Shown here: positions 42,867 to 52,080 of the stretch, piece after piece | Layout of the letters: every line of letters starts with the position of its first letter | Numbering within the stretch: position 1 is the first letter of the stretch | The notes under the pieces: generated by a model | What the model was told of the DNA's origin: nothing | The model's database searches: none | What the model saw: the letters and a program-made list of their open reading frames with translations, nothing else | Source: Flavobacterium ardleyense | GTDB lineage: Bacteria > Bacteroidota > Bacteroidia > Flavobacteriales > Flavobacteriaceae | Assembly: GCF_033547075.1 (NCBI RefSeq) | Contig: NZ_CP137891.1 | Location: 124,001 to 188,000 of the forward strand | Reading direction: 5' to 3' | Length of the DNA stretch: 64,000 nt | Program-made: the position numbers and the translations under genes

Positions 42867-44738
42867 TTGGCAGGAGCAAAAAAACTAAAAGCATTCCCCG
42901 CTGATTGGTCTCCACAACTAGCAACACTTATTGACGAACCTTTTGATAGTGAAGATTGGATATTTGAAGCGAAATATGACGGTTATCGAGCACTTGCTCA
43001 TATTCAAAACGGCGAGCCTCACCTATTCTCGCGGAATGCAAAATCCTTTGATGAGAAATTCAAAGAACTTTTAAAACCACTAGCTAAATTCAAGGACAGC
43101 TTAATTCTAGATGGTGAGATTGTAATTCAGGATAATAAAGGTCGTGATCAATTTCAATGGCTGCAAAATCATGATCAAGAACGTTCAAAAGGCGAACTGA
43201 AGTACTACATTTTTGATCTTCTGTATTTTAACGGATACGATTTACGTGGATTGCCGCTACTAACTAGAAAAAAAATTCTGAAAGGGATCCTACCGAAATT
43301 AAGAAATATACACTATTCTGAACATATTGTGGAACGTGGCAGAGACTACTTCGCGAAAGCGGAAAAAAATAATTTGGAAGGCATTATCGCGAAAAAAGCA
43401 TCATCAAAATACTATGATGGCAAACGTAGTAAAGACTGGTTAAAGTTAAAATCTACTCTACAACAAGAAATGGTCATTGGCGGATACACCTCACCTCAAG
43501 GCAGCCGAACCGGAATTGGGGCGATCATTTGTGGTTATTATCAGGATGGTAAATTAATTTATGCTGGAAAAGTTGGTAGTGGATTTGATGAAGCAACCCT
43601 TAAAACTCTAGAGAAAAAACTCAAAAAATTAGATCGTAAAACTAGCCCGTTTAAAACTGAACCCAAACTTAAGGAATCTCATTGGGTTACTCCTTCCCTA
43701 GTGGCACAAATTAAATTTATGGAATGGACGGCAGAAGGATCAATGCGTCATCCTGTGTTTGTCGGTTTAAAAATAGATAAAGACGCAAAAAATGTGGTAT
43801 TGGAAAACAACTATTTTAAACCAGAGTTTATAAATGAAAAATCTAGTAACAGTTCAGCTTTAAAAAGTGATAAAGTTGCTTTTACGAATCTTGACAAACT
43901 ATTCTGGCCAAAATTACAACTTACGAAAGGAGATGTGGTGAGTTATTATGCTCGCATTGCTAAGCTGATCTTACCATTTATGATTGACAGACCACAGTCT
44001 CTCCGCAGGAATCCTGATGGAATTAAGACTGATGGATTTTTTCAGAAAAATGTTGCTGGCCTCACTCCTGATTGGATTTCTACACGGAAAATCAAATCAA
44101 AATCTAACGACGAATCGATTGAATATCTACTTTGCCAAGATAAAGATACTTTGCTGTTTTTAGCGAATTGGGGGTGTATCGAAATGAATCCGTGGACTAG
44201 TCGTGTGGGAAGTATCAACAAACCCGATTATATGGTTTTTGACCTAGATCCTGTTGATGCTACGATTGAAAAATTAGTTACTACTGCACTGAAAGTAAAA
44301 GAATTTATTGATAAAATGCACCTTAAGAGCTACGTTAAAACTTCGGGTGGAAAGGGATTGCATATCTACATTCCAATAAAAGCAGATTATACATACAAAC
44401 AAACTCAAAACATCTGCCACATTCTGAGTCAGATGGTAAATCGTGCGTTGCCCGAGATTACGAGTCTGGAGCGCAGCCCTTCTAAAAGGAAAGGGAAGAT
44501 ATATTTAGATTATTTGCAAAATGCCAAAGGGAAAACAATGGCTACTGTATATTCGGTTAGGCCGAGAGACCACGCAGGTGTTAGCACTCCCTTAGATTGG
44601 GAGGAAGTGAATGATAAACTAGATCTAAATTCTTTTAATCTCAAAACTATAGATCAGCGTCTAGCAGAAAAAGGGGATTTGTGGGCGGACTTTTTCGAAA
44701 ATAGGAATGATTTGAAAACGGCCATAGATAAATTATAA
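42867..44738 (+). CDS. ligD: LigD, ligase and polymerase part (reading frame 2 of a split gene)
   Basis: A 623-residue frame without a plausible ATG; its first possible start is TTG at 42867, and in-frame codons continue back to the A-run at 42812-42821. The ATP-dependent ligase domain has EAKYDGYRA (Lys is the adenylated residue), and the OB-fold. The polymerase/primase domain follows from about residue 330 (GDVVSYYARIAKLILPFMIDRPQ, VFDLDP, SGGKGLHIYIPI, TMATVYSVRPRDHAGVSTPLDWEE). The order PE-LIG-POL is as in flavobacterial LigD. The lack of a start argues for a single gene with a frameshift. A terminator follows at 44739-44780. Confidence 0.92.
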   Translation: MAGAKKLKAFPADWSPQLATLIDEPFDSEDWIFEAKYDGYRALAHIQNGEPHLFSRNAKSFDEKFKELLKPLAKFKDSLILDGEIVIQDNKGRDQFQWLQNHDQERSKGELKYYIFDLLYFNGYDLRGLPLLTRKKILKGILPKLRNIHYSEHIVERGRDYFAKAEKNNLEGIIAKKASSKYYDGKRSKDWLKLKSTLQQEMVIGGYTSPQGSRTGIGAIICGYYQDGKLIYAGKVGSGFDEATLKTLEKKLKKLDRKTSPFKTEPKLKESHWVTPSLVAQIKFMEWTAEGSMRHPVFVGLKIDKDAKNVVLENNYFKPEFINEKSSNSSALKSDKVAFTNLDKLFWPKLQLTKGDVVSYYARIAKLILPFMIDRPQSLRRNPDGIKTDGFFQKNVAGLTPDWISTRKIKSKSNDESIEYLLCQDKDTLLFLANWGCIEMNPWTSRVGSINKPDYMVFDLDPVDATIEKLVTTALKVKEFIDKMHLKSYVKTSGGKGLHIYIPIKADYTYKQTQNICHILSQMVNRALPEITSLERSPSKRKGKIYLDYLQNAKGKTMATVYSVRPRDHAGVSTPLDWEEVNDKLDLNSFNLKTIDQRLAEKGDLWADFFENRNDLKTAIDKL

Positions 44739-44780
44739 AAAAATGCCCTTAAATATCTTCAAATATTTAAAGGCATTTTT
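44739..44780 (+). terminator. terminator after ligD
   Basis: AAATGCCCTTAAATAT pairs with ATATTTAAAGGCATTT across a short loop, with T-run on the plus strand and A-run before it, so it may act in both directions. Confidence 0.75.
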
Positions 44781-44806
44781 ACTTTCTACAAAAATGCAGG
44801 ATAATT

Positions 44807-45124
44807 CTACTGCTTATCCTCATTTGAAATTGACGTATTTTGATCTTCATCTAAATCGATGTTGGTGTTCAAAATAAATTCATCTTGACTAAAGGCATCT
44901 GAATTTCTGCTATCATTATTGTTTTCGAATTTTCCTGGCTGAAGCTGTTCGTTTTCATTTTCAAATAAATCTGAATTAGAAACTGGATTTCCTTGATCAG
45001 TATAGGTAACTCCCGGTTGCTCTATATCGAGATATTTTTCTGTATTTGGCCCATCTTCTCGTGGCGGATTCTGATTTAATTTCTCCCCTTTTGTTGGTTG
45101 ATTATTCTCATTGTGTTCTTTCAT
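44807..45124 (-). CDS. acidic, probably disordered protein of unknown function
   Basis: A 105-residue protein rich in Asn, Asp, Glu, Gln and Pro, with no hydrophobic segment and few Cys or Trp. Probably intrinsically disordered, possibly like stress or desiccation proteins. Not recognised. It faces ligD, on the opposite strand, about 70 bases apart, so they share the terminator between them. A second small gene lies 22 bases upstream of it on the same strand. Confidence 0.6.
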   Translation of the reverse strand: MKEHNENNQPTKGEKLNQNPPREDGPNTEKYLDIEQPGVTYTDQGNPVSNSDLFENENEQLQPGKFENNNDSRNSDAFSQDEFILNTNIDLDEDQNTSISNEDKQ

Positions 45125-45146
45125 GATTTTATATTTTTTTATTATT

Positions 45147-45353
45147 TTAAAACATCATCGAATTACTTACGTCAAAAAACTTCAGTAACGACAAGTTGGT
45201 TCTGAGCAAGTTGCTAATTTGTAGATTTAATGGTTCCATTTTTTCAGTAATAGAATCGGCATGGTGCTGAATGGTTCGCTCTAATTGTTCTTTGAGTAGC
45301 TTTTCATGATTTCTTCTCTCAACAATTTTTCGTCTTGTGTAAAATGTTGTCAT
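45147..45353 (-). CDS. small charged helical protein, unknown
   Basis: A 68-residue protein starting MTTFYTRRKIVERRNHEKLL, highly basic at its N-terminus and then helical with HHADSITEKMEPLNLQIS, ending FFDVSNSMMF. A coiled-coil is likely. It may be co-transcribed with the acidic protein downstream. Not recognised. The neighbouring NHEJ genes suggest but do not show a stress role. Confidence 0.5.
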   Translation of the reverse strand: MTTFYTRRKIVERRNHEKLLKEQLERTIQHHADSITEKMEPLNLQISNLLRTNLSLLKFFDVSNSMMF

Positions 45354-45551
45354 GATTAAAGGAGTTTTGGGTGATTTATAAAGTTACCTAATAATTCTTA
45401 CAGCTGATTATAAATTAACAATTAAACTTTATATTATTTTACGAAATTGAGATGAATTACATCTTCTACAAATCTTTGGTTCGAAATTTGACTAGAAATT
45501 CTCCTGGTCTTATTAGTGCTTTTTATTAATTGTAAAAACCTCATTTTCTAA

Positions 45552-46715
45552 TTGTTAGATTTCACCATTCATTCATCCGTGTCCGAAACCCACGCTAATT
45601 GGGAGTCATTTTGTGCCGACACTATATTTTTAAGAAAAGATTTTCTAAAAGGATTAGAACAAAGTATGCCTGCAAATATGCAGAATTTTTATGTTGAATA
45701 TTTCTCTGATTCCAACTTAGTAGGCATTGCATTACTGCAACTAATTGATTTAAAAAATATTCAGCCATTTCAAGAAGTTGATATTTCTTTAAAATCCAAA
45801 CTATCATCTTGGGCATTGAATAAGTTTGCTTCCTCAGTACTATTTATCGGAAATAATATGATGAGCGGACAAAATGCATTTCGATTTTCTTCTAAAATAA
45901 CAGAACAAGAAAAATTTAAATTGCTAAGTGATTCTGCAAATTCCTTGAGGAGCAAATTGAAAGGAAAGGGACAAAGAATTCACATTACCGTGTGGAAGGA
46001 TTTCAGTAAAATGGAAGGTACCCAAATAGAAAAGTCAATTTCTACCGAATATTACAAATTTGCAATTCAACCTTCGATGGTATTTAATCTTCCTGATACG
46101 ATACAATGCGAATTGGATTATGTAAATTTATTATCGAAAAAATACCGAGACCAATACAAACGTGCACGCAAAAAGGCGATAGAAATTGAAAAGCGCCAAC
46201 TATCAATATCAGAAATAGAAACTTATCAGGAGCGATTATTTGAATTGTACTCAACGACAGTGGCCAATGCTTCCTTTAATACATTTTATCTGCCTAAAGA
46301 CCATTTTGCAGCTTTAAAAAAGAATTTGGGTGCTGATTTTCAGTTGTACGCTTACTTTCTCGACAAAGAACTCATCGGGTTCAATACCATCGTAAAAAAT
46401 GGCGAAACCCTTGAGCCATACTTTCTTGGATATGATGCAGAAAAGCAAAAGAGTAGCCTTCTTTATCTAAATATGTTGTACGATATTGTTGGTTATGCTT
46501 CTGCAAAAAAGTTTAAAACTATTTCCTTTGGCCGAACTGCATTGGAAATTAAAAGTAGTGTAGGCGCGAAACCATTAGAATTATTTGGTTTTATAAAGCA
46601 CTCGAATCCTGTAATTAATTTCTTTATTGCTATAATTTTTAGATCTGTCGAACCCAAGGCAGATTGGAGGAACAGAAATCCTTTTAAAGCTGAGTATGCG
46701 GGACCGCGAGTTTAA
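45552..46715 (+). CDS. FemAB/GNAT-like acyltransferase
   Basis: A 387-residue protein. The first possible start is TTG at 45552. The second half resembles FemAB/GNAT proteins: NLLSKKYRDQYKRARKKAIEIE, then FELYSTTVANASFNTF, YAYFLDKELIGFNTIV, EPYFLGYDAEKQKSSLLYLNMLYDIV and KTISFGRTALEIKSSVGAKP. These enzymes move acyl or aminoacyl groups, e.g. onto cell-wall or lipid precursors; substrate here unknown. Its end overlaps the convergent lipid kinase gene by 32 bases. No signal peptide. Confidence 0.7.
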   Translation: MLDFTIHSSVSETHANWESFCADTIFLRKDFLKGLEQSMPANMQNFYVEYFSDSNLVGIALLQLIDLKNIQPFQEVDISLKSKLSSWALNKFASSVLFIGNNMMSGQNAFRFSSKITEQEKFKLLSDSANSLRSKLKGKGQRIHITVWKDFSKMEGTQIEKSISTEYYKFAIQPSMVFNLPDTIQCELDYVNLLSKKYRDQYKRARKKAIEIEKRQLSISEIETYQERLFELYSTTVANASFNTFYLPKDHFAALKKNLGADFQLYAYFLDKELIGFNTIVKNGETLEPYFLGYDAEKQKSSLLYLNMLYDIVGYASAKKFKTISFGRTALEIKSSVGAKPLELFGFIKHSNPVINFFIAIIFRSVEPKADWRNRNPFKAEYAGPRV

Positions 46716-47574
46716 AGTTTTTGTCGAGAATTTCTATTTCAAGAGATTTCGTCAGCCCTAGATATTCTCCGTCAATTTGAAAGTGAACGTCAACATCGGT
46801 TTCTATAGTTGCTGATCTAGTAGAAATAATAGTTACATCTTCTTCATTATCTAATGGCATATTGCCAAATAATATTTTGGAAAATAGAATTAAATTTAAA
46901 TTTTTAAGGATAACAATTTCAAATTTACCATCATTAAGCATTCCCAAAGGATTGATAACGACGCCGGTACCATATTTTTGTGAATTTGCCACCACAATCA
47001 TTTTACTGTTTACTTGGGTAATACCCTCTGGAGTAGTGATTATGGCATTAAAAGGAAGTTCTTCATCAGTGAGAGTATTTATGGATTGCAGTATATAACC
47101 CATCTTGCCTCTTACGCCACTATTTTGGTAATTTTTAATTAGTTCTGCATTAAGACCAATATCACTCAGGTGCAGGCTTTTTTGTCCGTTTATGCAAATC
47201 ATATCTATTTCGATTGGCTCATTTTCGAAAGCTACAAGAATATTATCACTAAGAATTTTGGAAAAATTAAGATCAACGGATAATCCATTTGCTGATCCCG
47301 CCGGAATAATTCCAAAAACAACATCTTCGGCTTGTAAGATGTCTGCTACAAATTTGATAGTACCGTCTCCTCCAACAATTATAACTCTTTGAGGTTTAAG
47401 TTTCTTATAAAGTCGATTTATTTCATATGCGTCAGATTTGCCCGTGGTATAAAATGTTGTGAGTTGCAGATTTTTAAGTTTACAATAAAGTGATGCTGAC
47501 TCTACAATCTCTAACTTATCCAAATCGCCTGATATTGGATTTACGATCATTAAAATATTCTTTTCGGACTGCAT
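46684..47574 (-). CDS. diacylglycerol kinase-like lipid kinase (YegS/DagK family)
   Basis: A 296-residue protein. The nucleotide motif IVGGDGTIKFVADIL (GGDGT) at residues 66-80 and GIIPAGSANGLSVDL later are diagnostic of the DAGK/YegS family. It phosphorylates lipids or sphingosine-like substrates at the inner membrane. It ends within the last 32 bases of the convergent FemAB-like gene, and starts 46 bases from a divergent App1-type phosphatase; lipid metabolism is a common theme of the three. Confidence 0.92.
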   Translation of the reverse strand: MQSEKNILMIVNPISGDLDKLEIVESASLYCKLKNLQLTTFYTTGKSDAYEINRLYKKLKPQRVIIVGGDGTIKFVADILQAEDVVFGIIPAGSANGLSVDLNFSKILSDNILVAFENEPIEIDMICINGQKSLHLSDIGLNAELIKNYQNSGVRGKMGYILQSINTLTDEELPFNAIITTPEGITQVNSKMIVVANSQKYGTGVVINPLGMLNDGKFEIVILKNLNLILFSKILFGNMPLDNEEDVTIISTRSATIETDVDVHFQIDGEYLGLTKSLEIEILDKNFKLAVPHTQL

Positions 47575-47620
47575 CTGTATGTTATTAAAGATTTCTTTTT
47601 AATTTGTACTCCAAATATAA

Positions 47621-48604
47621 ATGATTTTTTTAATGAAGCCACTTTTAAAATTATATCGAGGTTATGCAAATCAGCAAGAGCTGGTAGTAATGGGACATGT
47701 ATTTTGTCCAACGACCAAAGAGGAGTATGATTTTCAGAAAAGAAGTTTTAAGAATGCTAAAAGTATTATCAGAATGTTTCGTGTGAAAACAAAAGGAAAT
47801 GCCGACGTGTTTTTATACCACGATGGCGAAAAAATTCACACAAAAGCGTTAGAAGATGGCTATTTTAAATTTTGTATTCCCTTAAAAAATGACTTAGCAT
47901 TTGGCTGGAATAATTACCGGGTGAGTATTATGCACAATGGCAAAGAAATCATTGAAAAAGGGAGCTATGTGCGCCCTCACGATGGTGAACTAGGATTTAT
48001 CTCTGATATTGATGATACATTTCTAGTGTCTCACACCAGAAACATTTTCAAGAAAATGTACATATTACTTTTCAAAAATGTAAATGACCGCAGAATTTTT
48101 GAAGATGTTGTCGCCCATTATCAGGCCTTAAGCAATTCTGGTCGAGGGACTGGAGCCGAAGAAAATGCATTTTTTTATGTGAGTAGCAGCGAATGGAATT
48201 TGTATCGATTTATCGTAGAATTCACAAAAATCCACCAGTTGCCAAAAGCGGTGATGCTATTAAAAGACATTAAGACTAGCTTACTTGATTTTCTTGTCAC
48301 TGGCAGAGGTGATCATAATCACAAATTCGAAAAGGTAAAGCATATACTAGAATTTTATCCTCAACTCAATTACACTCTGTTGGGCGATGATAGTCAGGAG
48401 GATGCTTTCCTATATGAAGCAATCTGCAAAATATTTCCGGTAAATGTAAAGGCAGTTTATATAAGGCAAACTGGAAGTAAGAAAAAACAAAAAGTAGTGA
48501 AGACACTAGAAAACATTAGTTCTCTAGATGTCTCCACTTTGTATTTTAAAAGTAGTACTGAAGCTATTGCTCATTCAAAGAGTATCGGACTAATTATTGA
48601 TTAG
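47621..48604 (+). CDS. App1-family phosphatase (DUF2183)
   Basis: A 327-residue protein. The catalytic DxDxT is found in FISDIDDTFLVSHTRN at about residue 128, and the C-terminal half has FFYVSSSEWNLYRFIVEF and YTLLGDDSQEDAFLYE, as in App1/DUF2183 HAD-like phosphatidate phosphatases. An N-terminal beta domain precedes it. It may dephosphorylate phosphatidic acid or another lipid, opposite in sense to the neighbouring kinase. The first ATG (47621) gives four extra residues over 47633; either could be used. It converges with the ABC-F gene with a 4-base overlap. Confidence 0.85.
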   Translation: MIFLMKPLLKLYRGYANQQELVVMGHVFCPTTKEEYDFQKRSFKNAKSIIRMFRVKTKGNADVFLYHDGEKIHTKALEDGYFKFCIPLKNDLAFGWNNYRVSIMHNGKEIIEKGSYVRPHDGELGFISDIDDTFLVSHTRNIFKKMYILLFKNVNDRRIFEDVVAHYQALSNSGRGTGAEENAFFYVSSSEWNLYRFIVEFTKIHQLPKAVMLLKDIKTSLLDFLVTGRGDHNHKFEKVKHILEFYPQLNYTLLGDDSQEDAFLYEAICKIFPVNVKAVYIRQTGSKKKQKVVKTLENISSLDVSTLYFKSSTEAIAHSKSIGLIID

Positions 48605-50514
48605 TTAGTAGCCAACTCAATTGCCATTTGTGCATCCTCCCAATCTAGAAGTAATTGATCTAATTCAGCCTTCTTTTTATTATATGCTGAGAAAAAATTG
48701 GCATCTTCAATGTGTTTGTCATAGTTTGAGTCTAATAACTTATCATCTCGTTGAATGTTAATTTCTAGTTGCTTAATTTGAGATTCAATTTTATTTAATC
48801 TGTTATAAAGTGCTTTATTTTTCTTCTGTTCTTCGTAAGAAGCTTTATTACTGTCTTTAACAACTTCTTTCTTGGCAACATCTTTTTTCTCAACTTCGCG
48901 CATATTTTCAAGATTGCGTTGCTCTAAGAAATAATTAATATCACCCAAATATTCATGGATTTTTTGATCCTTAAACTCATAAACGATATTTGACATTCCT
49001 TGTAAGAAATCTCTATCGTGAGAAACAAGGAGCAACGTTCCTTCGTATTTTTGAAGTGCGGTTTTCAAAACATTCTTAGATTTTATATCCAAGTGATTTG
49101 TTGGCTCATCCATCAGCAATACATTTATCGGTTGAAGCAACAGTTTACATAGCGCCAAACGGTTTCTTTCGCCTCCAGAAAGCACTTTCACCTTTTTCTC
49201 TACATCATCTCCTCTAAACAGAAAAGAGCCCAGCATATCGCGCACCTTGGATCTGTTAGTATCGGTGGCAGCGTCCTCCATCGTTTGTAGTAACGTGATT
49301 TCGCCATCAAGATATTCGGCTTGATTTTGAGCAAAATAACCCACTTGAACATTATGTCCAAGTTTGATACTTCCCTCATATTCAAATTCATCAACTATTG
49401 CTTTAATAAAGGTAGACTTACCTTGACCATTTTGGCCCACAAATGCAATTTTACTCCCTCGTTCTACAAGAAGTGAAATGTTTTTTAAAATTGTTTTGTC
49501 ACCATAACTCTTAGTGACATTTTCAGCTTCGATAACAACTTTTCCTGGAACTTTTGAAAGCGGAAACGAAATATTCATAACAGAATTATCATCTTCGTCA
49601 ACTTCTATGCGCTCAACCTTGTCTAATTTCTTGATTAAAGACTGCGCCATCGATGCTTTTGAAGCTTTCGCTCTAAATTTTTCGATCAACTTCTCGGTTT
49701 CTTCAATTTTTTTAGCTTGATTCTTTTGAGTTGCTAATTGCTTTTCGCGAATCTCGTGACGAAGTTCTAAGTATTGTGAGTAAGGTTTGTTAAAGTCGTA
49801 TGCTTTTCCCAAAGAAATTTCGATTGTTCTATTGGTAACATTGTCCAAGAACATTCTGTCGTGCGATACAATCACTACAACTCCAGGATAATTACGCAAG
49901 AAACTTTCTAGCCAAATGATACTTTCAATATCCAAGTGATTTGTAGGCTCATCAAGAAGCAACACATCATTTGCCTGCAGAAGCAGTTTGGCAAGTTCAA
50001 TACGCATTCGCCAACCTCCAGAAAAAGTTTCGGTTAGATTGTCAAACACTTCTCTTTTAAAGCCAAGTCCTAAAAGAATTTTTTCAGTGTCACCCACATA
50101 ATTATAACCACCTAATAATTCAAATCGGTGTGTGTAATCAGAAAGATCTTCAATTATTTTACTATACTCCTCACTTTCATAATCTGTACGAGTTACCAAT
50201 TGATGATTTAACTCTTCTAGTTTTTTTTCGGTTTGTTTAATATCAGTAAAAGCTTGGTATGCTTCTTCCAAAACTGTTCGTCCTTGTTCAAAATCAATAT
50301 CTTGGCGAAGAAAACCTAGCCTAATTTCCTTTTCCGAAGCGATACTCCCGCTATCTGGTAAAAAGTCTCTAGCTAGAATTTTGAGCATCGTAGATTTTCC
50401 AGCACCATTCTTACCTACAAGGCCTACACGGTCACCTGCACCTAAACGAAAGGTTACTTCTTCAAACAAATATGTGCCTCCAAAAGACACTGACAAATTA
50501 TGTATATTTAGCAT
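48601..50514 (-). CDS. ABC-F family ATPase
   Basis: A 637-residue soluble protein with two ABC domains, without membrane domains. Walker A GKNGAGKST and GQNGQGKST, signatures FSGGWRMRIELAKLL and LSGGERNRLALCKLL, Walker B LLLDEPTNHLD and LLMDEPTNHLD. The linker between domains is charged and helical, and a C-terminal coiled-coil ends the protein, as in Uup/YdiF-type ABC-F proteins that work on the ribosome. Start at MLNIHNLSVSFGG by homology; the longer frame enters the divergent DUF983 gene. Confidence 0.94.
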   Translation of the reverse strand: MLNIHNLSVSFGGTYLFEEVTFRLGAGDRVGLVGKNGAGKSTMLKILARDFLPDSGSIASEKEIRLGFLRQDIDFEQGRTVLEEAYQAFTDIKQTEKKLEELNHQLVTRTDYESEEYSKIIEDLSDYTHRFELLGGYNYVGDTEKILLGLGFKREVFDNLTETFSGGWRMRIELAKLLLQANDVLLLDEPTNHLDIESIIWLESFLRNYPGVVVIVSHDRMFLDNVTNRTIEISLGKAYDFNKPYSQYLELRHEIREKQLATQKNQAKKIEETEKLIEKFRAKASKASMAQSLIKKLDKVERIEVDEDDNSVMNISFPLSKVPGKVVIEAENVTKSYGDKTILKNISLLVERGSKIAFVGQNGQGKSTFIKAIVDEFEYEGSIKLGHNVQVGYFAQNQAEYLDGEITLLQTMEDAATDTNRSKVRDMLGSFLFRGDDVEKKVKVLSGGERNRLALCKLLLQPINVLLMDEPTNHLDIKSKNVLKTALQKYEGTLLLVSHDRDFLQGMSNIVYEFKDQKIHEYLGDINYFLEQRNLENMREVEKKDVAKKEVVKDSNKASYEEQKKNKALYNRLNKIESQIKQLEINIQRDDKLLDSNYDKHIEDANFFSAYNKKKAELDQLLLDWEDAQMAIELATN

Positions 50515-50544
50515 TATGATAGGGTTTATGTATTTTAACATTCG

Positions 50545-50552
50545 TACTTTTG
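50545..50552 (+). promoter_or_regulatory. -7 box of the DUF983 gene (TACTTTTG)
   Basis: TACTTTTG lies 35 bases before the DUF983 ATG and fits TAnnTTTG. A TTTA at 50525 is a poor -33. Confidence 0.4.
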
Positions 50553-50587
50553 TACAAACCAAATACACAATTAAATAATTTTTGCAA

Positions 50588-50971
50588 ATGTTAAAAAAAG
50601 GATCCAAATTATATAGCATTTTAACAGGAACTTGTCCCAAATGTCAAAATGAGAGTATGTATTCTGACCCAAATTTGCTACATGTGCATAATTTGCTTAA
50701 AATGAACGAAAAATGTTCTCATTGTGGATTCAAATATCAAATTGAACCTGGTTTTTTTTTCGGAGCAATGTATGTGAGTTATGGTCTTAATGTCGCAGTT
50801 GGTATTGCGGCATTTATTATAGCTTACTATTTTAGTGAAAGTCTTAAAACATCATTTATTGTGATTATTATCACATTACTAATACTTTTCCCGATAGTCA
50901 TGAGGCTTTCTCGAACTTTATATATAAATATGTTTGTCAAATACGAACCGGGTTATAAAAAAGTTAATTAG
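50588..50971 (+). CDS. DUF983 membrane protein
   Basis: A 127-residue protein with an N-terminal zinc-ribbon (GTCPKCQNESM ... EKCSHCGFKYQIE: two CxxC) and two membrane helices (about 62-80 and 88-105). This is the DUF983 layout; function unknown. The ATG at 50588 was chosen over a TTG at 50582. It is divergent from the ABC-F gene and its last four bases overlap the convergent FAD oxidoreductase. Confidence 0.88.
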   Translation: MLKKGSKLYSILTGTCPKCQNESMYSDPNLLHVHNLLKMNEKCSHCGFKYQIEPGFFFGAMYVSYGLNVAVGIAAFIIAYYFSESLKTSFIVIIITLLILFPIVMRLSRTLYINMFVKYEPGYKKVN

Positions 50972-52014
50972 CTTTTTTTCCTAATTCTTTTAATATCATT
51001 CTCCACACGAAGTTCCGTACCAAACTCTACATACTCAAATAGCTCTTTGGCTAATGCTGGCCCCTGCATGACACCCCTCGTGCCCAATCCATTAAGGACA
51101 AATAAGTTTTTATATTGCCAGTGAACGCCTATAAGGGGCTTTCTGTCTTTGACCGTTGGTCTGATTCCTGCGTGATGCGATATGATCTGATAATCGCAAT
51201 CGATAATTTCATCGATTCTTGAAATTAATTCAGCTCTTCCAGCTTCCGTCGGGTGGCTGGTTTTGTCTTCCCAATTGTACGTTGCACCTACTTTGTACAT
51301 ATTATTTCCAAGTGGTAAAATAAAGACGCTAGTATTCACTATGACATCTAGACGAAGGTCCTCCGCTTTAATTATAAATAGTTCTCCTTTTGTCCCATCA
51401 AGTGGAAGGTAATTAAAGTATGGATTCTTAATAATTCCAAAACCTTCGGCAAATACAATCTTTCTACATTCAATTCCTTTATAACGAATAGATTCTTCAT
51501 TAATTTCCAAAGCTGAATAATCGAAAGACTCATTTCGAATCAAATTACCCTCTGCTAAAAAAGTGTGATAGTCTTGTACTAGCTTTTTAGTATCTACAAA
51601 TCCTGTCTGCATTACTTCTCCGTAGCCTAATGGAGAACTTATTCCTGCGTAATTCTTTAAAACCAATTCTGTTGAAAGAAATGGTGCCATTGTAGGTTTA
51701 TCCGAAGCAGCAAACCAATTATTTTGCTCCTCAATCGAGAAGAATTTACGCAAAACTGGCAAAGCAAAATCGTACTTCCCTTCTAACTGAGTAGGTAAAT
51801 TTAAATAGAATTTTTTCATTTCATCCAACTGCTCCTGCGCATTTGCTAGACCACTAAACCTCTTAAGGATAACAGGATTGTATAAACCACCCGCAATAAG
51901 AGATGAATTTTGAGATGAGTCATTAAAGACTACAAACGATTTTGAGACATTTCGCACTTGTTCTGCAAATGAAATACCTGCTAGACCTCCACCAACAATA
52001 ATGTAATCAATCAT
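50968..52014 (-). CDS. FAD-dependent oxidoreductase (DAO family)
   Basis: A 348-residue flavoprotein. The N-terminal dinucleotide motif is DYIIVGGGLAGIS and the end carries RPTVKDRKPLIGVHW and NGLGTRGVMQGPALAKEL, as in D-amino-acid-oxidase-type enzymes. Substrate unknown. The start MIDYIIVGGG at 52014 is preferred since the longer frame would include the gldN terminator. It follows gldN on the same strand but is separated from it by that terminator, so it is probably a separate unit. Confidence 0.85.
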   Translation of the reverse strand: MIDYIIVGGGLAGISFAEQVRNVSKSFVVFNDSSQNSSLIAGGLYNPVILKRFSGLANAQEQLDEMKKFYLNLPTQLEGKYDFALPVLRKFFSIEEQNNWFAASDKPTMAPFLSTELVLKNYAGISSPLGYGEVMQTGFVDTKKLVQDYHTFLAEGNLIRNESFDYSALEINEESIRYKGIECRKIVFAEGFGIIKNPYFNYLPLDGTKGELFIIKAEDLRLDVIVNTSVFILPLGNNMYKVGATYNWEDKTSHPTEAGRAELISRIDEIIDCDYQIISHHAGIRPTVKDRKPLIGVHWQYKNLFVLNGLGTRGVMQGPALAKELFEYVEFGTELRVENDIKRIRKKS

Positions 52015-52026
52015 AATATTTAGCAT

Positions 52027-52061
52027 AAAAAAAGCTCTTACCAAAGGTAAGAGCTTTTCTA
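52027..52061 (-). terminator. terminator of the gldKLMN operon
   Basis: AAAGCTCTTACC pairs with GGTAAGAGCTTTT across the loop AAA. On the minus strand a T-run follows. It is 20 bases after the gldN stop. Confidence 0.9.
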
Positions 52062-52080
52062 AATTTATTTTAGCAAAGTG

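Noticed and set aside
48601..50640. longer ABC-F start at 50640
   Set aside because: It would run 53 codons into the divergent DUF983 gene; homology begins at 50514.
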